From: Deltaproteobacteria bacterium
GTDB lineage: Bacteria; Desulfobacterota; Deferrimicrobia; Deferrimicrobiales; Deferrimicrobiaceae
Length of the DNA stretch: 33,466 nucleotides
Direction: 5' to 3'
Assembly: GCA_025356865.1 (NCBI GenBank)
Contig: JANXQJ010000008.1
Location: forward strand, 1 to 33,466
The number at the start of each line of letters is the position of its first letter. Within the stretch, counting starts at the first letter, position 1. This document shows positions 32,274 through 33,466 of this stretch, one piece after another. The position numbers and the translations under genes were made by a program. The notes under the pieces were generated by a model. The model was given only the letters and a program-made list of their open reading frames with translations. It was not told the DNA's origin and did not search any database.

Positions 32274-33466
32274 ATGAGAATGCGAGATTTCCGGACCCGC
32301 GGGCTTTCCCTGATGACTGCGGGGCTGCTCCTGCTCCAGCCGTTCGCCGCGCTGGCGGACACGATCGTCGGGACCGACGACAACAACGTCGTCGTCCAGG
32401 TCAACTGGGACGCCGGAACGTCCGGCGGATTCGAGGTGCGCGACAGCAACGGCATGACCAGTCCCAATTACGTCACCCCGCTCCATTCCGAAGACCTGTA
32501 CACCACCATCTCGACCTATTCCCAGGGGAGCGGGACCACCCACGGCGCGGCTGGGGCCGCCCTGACGGTGAGCACGTCCGGCGTCTCGATCACGGGCGGC
32601 AGCCTCACGGTCGGCGGCGCGATCTCCGGCTCCTCGCTTTCGACCACGGGGAACGTCTCCGTCGGCGGCGACCTCACGGTCACGGGCGAGAGCAACCTCA
32701 ACGGCTTCACCCGGGCGAATGCCGGCCTGGCCGTCAACAACGGGGATCTCGTGGTCACCGGCGGCAACACCACGCTGAACGGCAACCTCGATGTCGGCGA
32801 CGGCGAGAGCTCCGTCTTCTCTGTGGCCCGCGAGAGCGGGAACACCGCCGTGGGGGGCACGCTCGACGTCTACGGCGCCACGAACATCCACAACAGCACC
32901 TTCAGCGCGAGCTACCAGGGCGGCGGCTTCTCGCTGTCCGGCGACGGATACGGCGGTGCGAAGGTCTCCATGGCTTACGGCGGAAACGCGCTGGCCGTAG
33001 ACGCGGACGGCATCTCCGGCACGAGCCAGAACGGGGAAAGCGGGCTCCTGATCACCGACCGCGTCGTCTCGCTCGGCCGCACGAACGGCTGGTTCCAAGT
33101 CGACGCGAGCTCCACCTCGCTCACGTACGGCGCCAACTCGATCTCGGTCAACGACTCCGCGACGCAGGTGGGGGGCGACTTCTCGGTGGGCGGCGCCACG
33201 ACGCTGACCGGCAACACGTCCGTCGTCGGCAACCTCATGGTCACGGGCGAGAGCAACCTCAACGGCTTCACCCGGGCGAATGACGGCCTGGCCGTCAACA
33301 ACGGGAATCTCGTGGTCACCGGCGGCAACACCACGCTGAACGGCAACCTCGATGTCGGCGACGGCGAGAGCTCCGTCTTCTCTGTGGCCCGCGAGAGCGG
33401 GAACACCGCCGTGGGGGGCACGCTCGACGTCTACGGCGCCACGACGCTGACCGGCGAGCTCACGGC
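32274..33466 (+). CDS. Beta-strand-repeat surface protein (3' end outside the window)
   Basis: From ATG 32274 (AGGAGGAGAAGAG upstream) the frame stays open to the window edge, 397 codons, with no stop. A signal peptide (LLLLQPFAALA) is followed by a short unique region and then by short strand repeats. Examples are VGGDLTVTGESNLNG, LVVTGGNTTLNGNLDVG and VGGTLDVYGATTLTG. The period is roughly 6-8 residues with Gly/Asn turns. This pattern is seen in beta-solenoid or trimeric fibre proteins such as tail fibres and large adhesins. A 69-residue segment starting near residue 136 recurs at 323. Some surface or fibre role is likely; the missing C-terminus would show whether it has a membrane anchor or peptidase domain. 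Confidence 0.8.
   Translation, partial: MRMRDFRTRGLSLMTAGLLLLQPFAALADTIVGTDDNNVVVQVNWDAGTSGGFEVRDSNGMTSPNYVTPLHSEDLYTTISTYSQGSGTTHGAAGAALTVSTSGVSITGGSLTVGGAISGSSLSTTGNVSVGGDLTVTGESNLNGFTRANAGLAVNNGDLVVTGGNTTLNGNLDVGDGESSVFSVARESGNTAVGGTLDVYGATNIHNSTFSASYQGGGFSLSGDGYGGAKVSMAYGGNALAVDADGISGTSQNGESGLLITDRVVSLGRTNGWFQVDASSTSLTYGANSISVNDSATQVGGDFSVGGATTLTGNTSVVGNLMVTGESNLNGFTRANDGLAVNNGNLVVTGGNTTLNGNLDVGDGESSVFSVARESGNTAVGGTLDVYGATTLTGELT
32678..32883 (+). repeat. 206-base near-identical direct repeat, copy 1
   Basis: This stretch recurs at 33239-33444 with an offset of 561 bases (187 codons, in frame). I count two differences: GCC/GAC (Ala/Asp) and GAT/AAT (Asp/Asn). Resemblance extends a little further upstream with more mismatches. 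Confidence 0.9.
33239..33444 (+). repeat. 206-base near-identical direct repeat, copy 2
   Basis: This is the second copy of the segment at 32678-32883 within the same beta-strand-repeat gene. After 33444 the copies diverge (ACGAACATC in copy 1, ACGACGCTG here). The high identity suggests recent duplication or gene conversion. Confidence 0.9.

Overview
The window reads as chromosomal DNA of a GC-rich, Gram-negative bacterium. There are predicted outer-membrane and lipoprotein products, c-type cytochromes, a LutABC lactate-oxidation module, an AmtB/PII pair and a NifA-type sigma54 activator. Together these fit a Desulfuromonadota-like (former Deltaproteobacteria) lineage, but that placement is inference from gene content, not from a marker phylogeny. 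Nearly every base is coding, most genes have strong AGGAGG-type ribosome sites, and operons are tightly overlapped.

Region 1 (2-6917, +) is a six-gene glycan operon. Every junction is a 4-base ATGA or GTGA overlap: a GT2 transferase, two tandem paralogous GT4 transferases, a DPM-like GT2, a second DPM-like protein whose DxD site is gone, and a large multi-membrane GT39/ArnT-like transferase. It fits synthesis and transfer of a lipid-linked sugar. A convergent ABC exporter (6934-8613, -) follows.

Region 2 (8787-13131) carries a two-gene module in two copies. Each copy has a small membrane-anchored charged protein on + facing a Gly/Asn-rich repeat protein on -, with a strong hairpin terminator between them. 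Copy A is intact, with an 833-residue repeat lipoprotein. Copy B is decayed, with a shortened small gene and only the last 89 codons of the repeat protein.

Region 3 (13177-15904) holds a divergent pair of units. On - is ttuB-ttuA-trmI, a ubiquitin-like sulfur carrier, a tRNA U54 2-thiolase and an m1A58 methyltransferase, all aimed at the tRNA T-loop. On + are two small monoheme c-type cytochromes.

Region 4 (15972-21126, -) holds a Usp-type protein, an NhaD-like ion transporter and lutA-lutB-lutC. Region 5 (21384-26509) is nitrogen related: an outer-membrane barrel protein, amtB and glnK behind a well-matched sigma54 promoter with a NifA-type upstream site. Beside it are a broken receiver-domain gene and a NifA-like activator.

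Region 6 (26571-33466, +) has an unknown lipoprotein, a bacterial deoxyhypusine-synthase-like enzyme, a 7TMR-DISM histidine kinase with an OmpR-type partner, a secreted four-cysteine protein and a beta-strand-repeat surface protein that runs off the window. The last gene contains a 206-base near-identical repeat.

The observations most worth checking are the T-loop modification operon, the decayed duplicate module, the outer-membrane protein tied to amtB-glnK under sigma54/NifA-type control, the DxD-less glycosyltransferase, and several genes whose -10 hexamer lies against the start codon.
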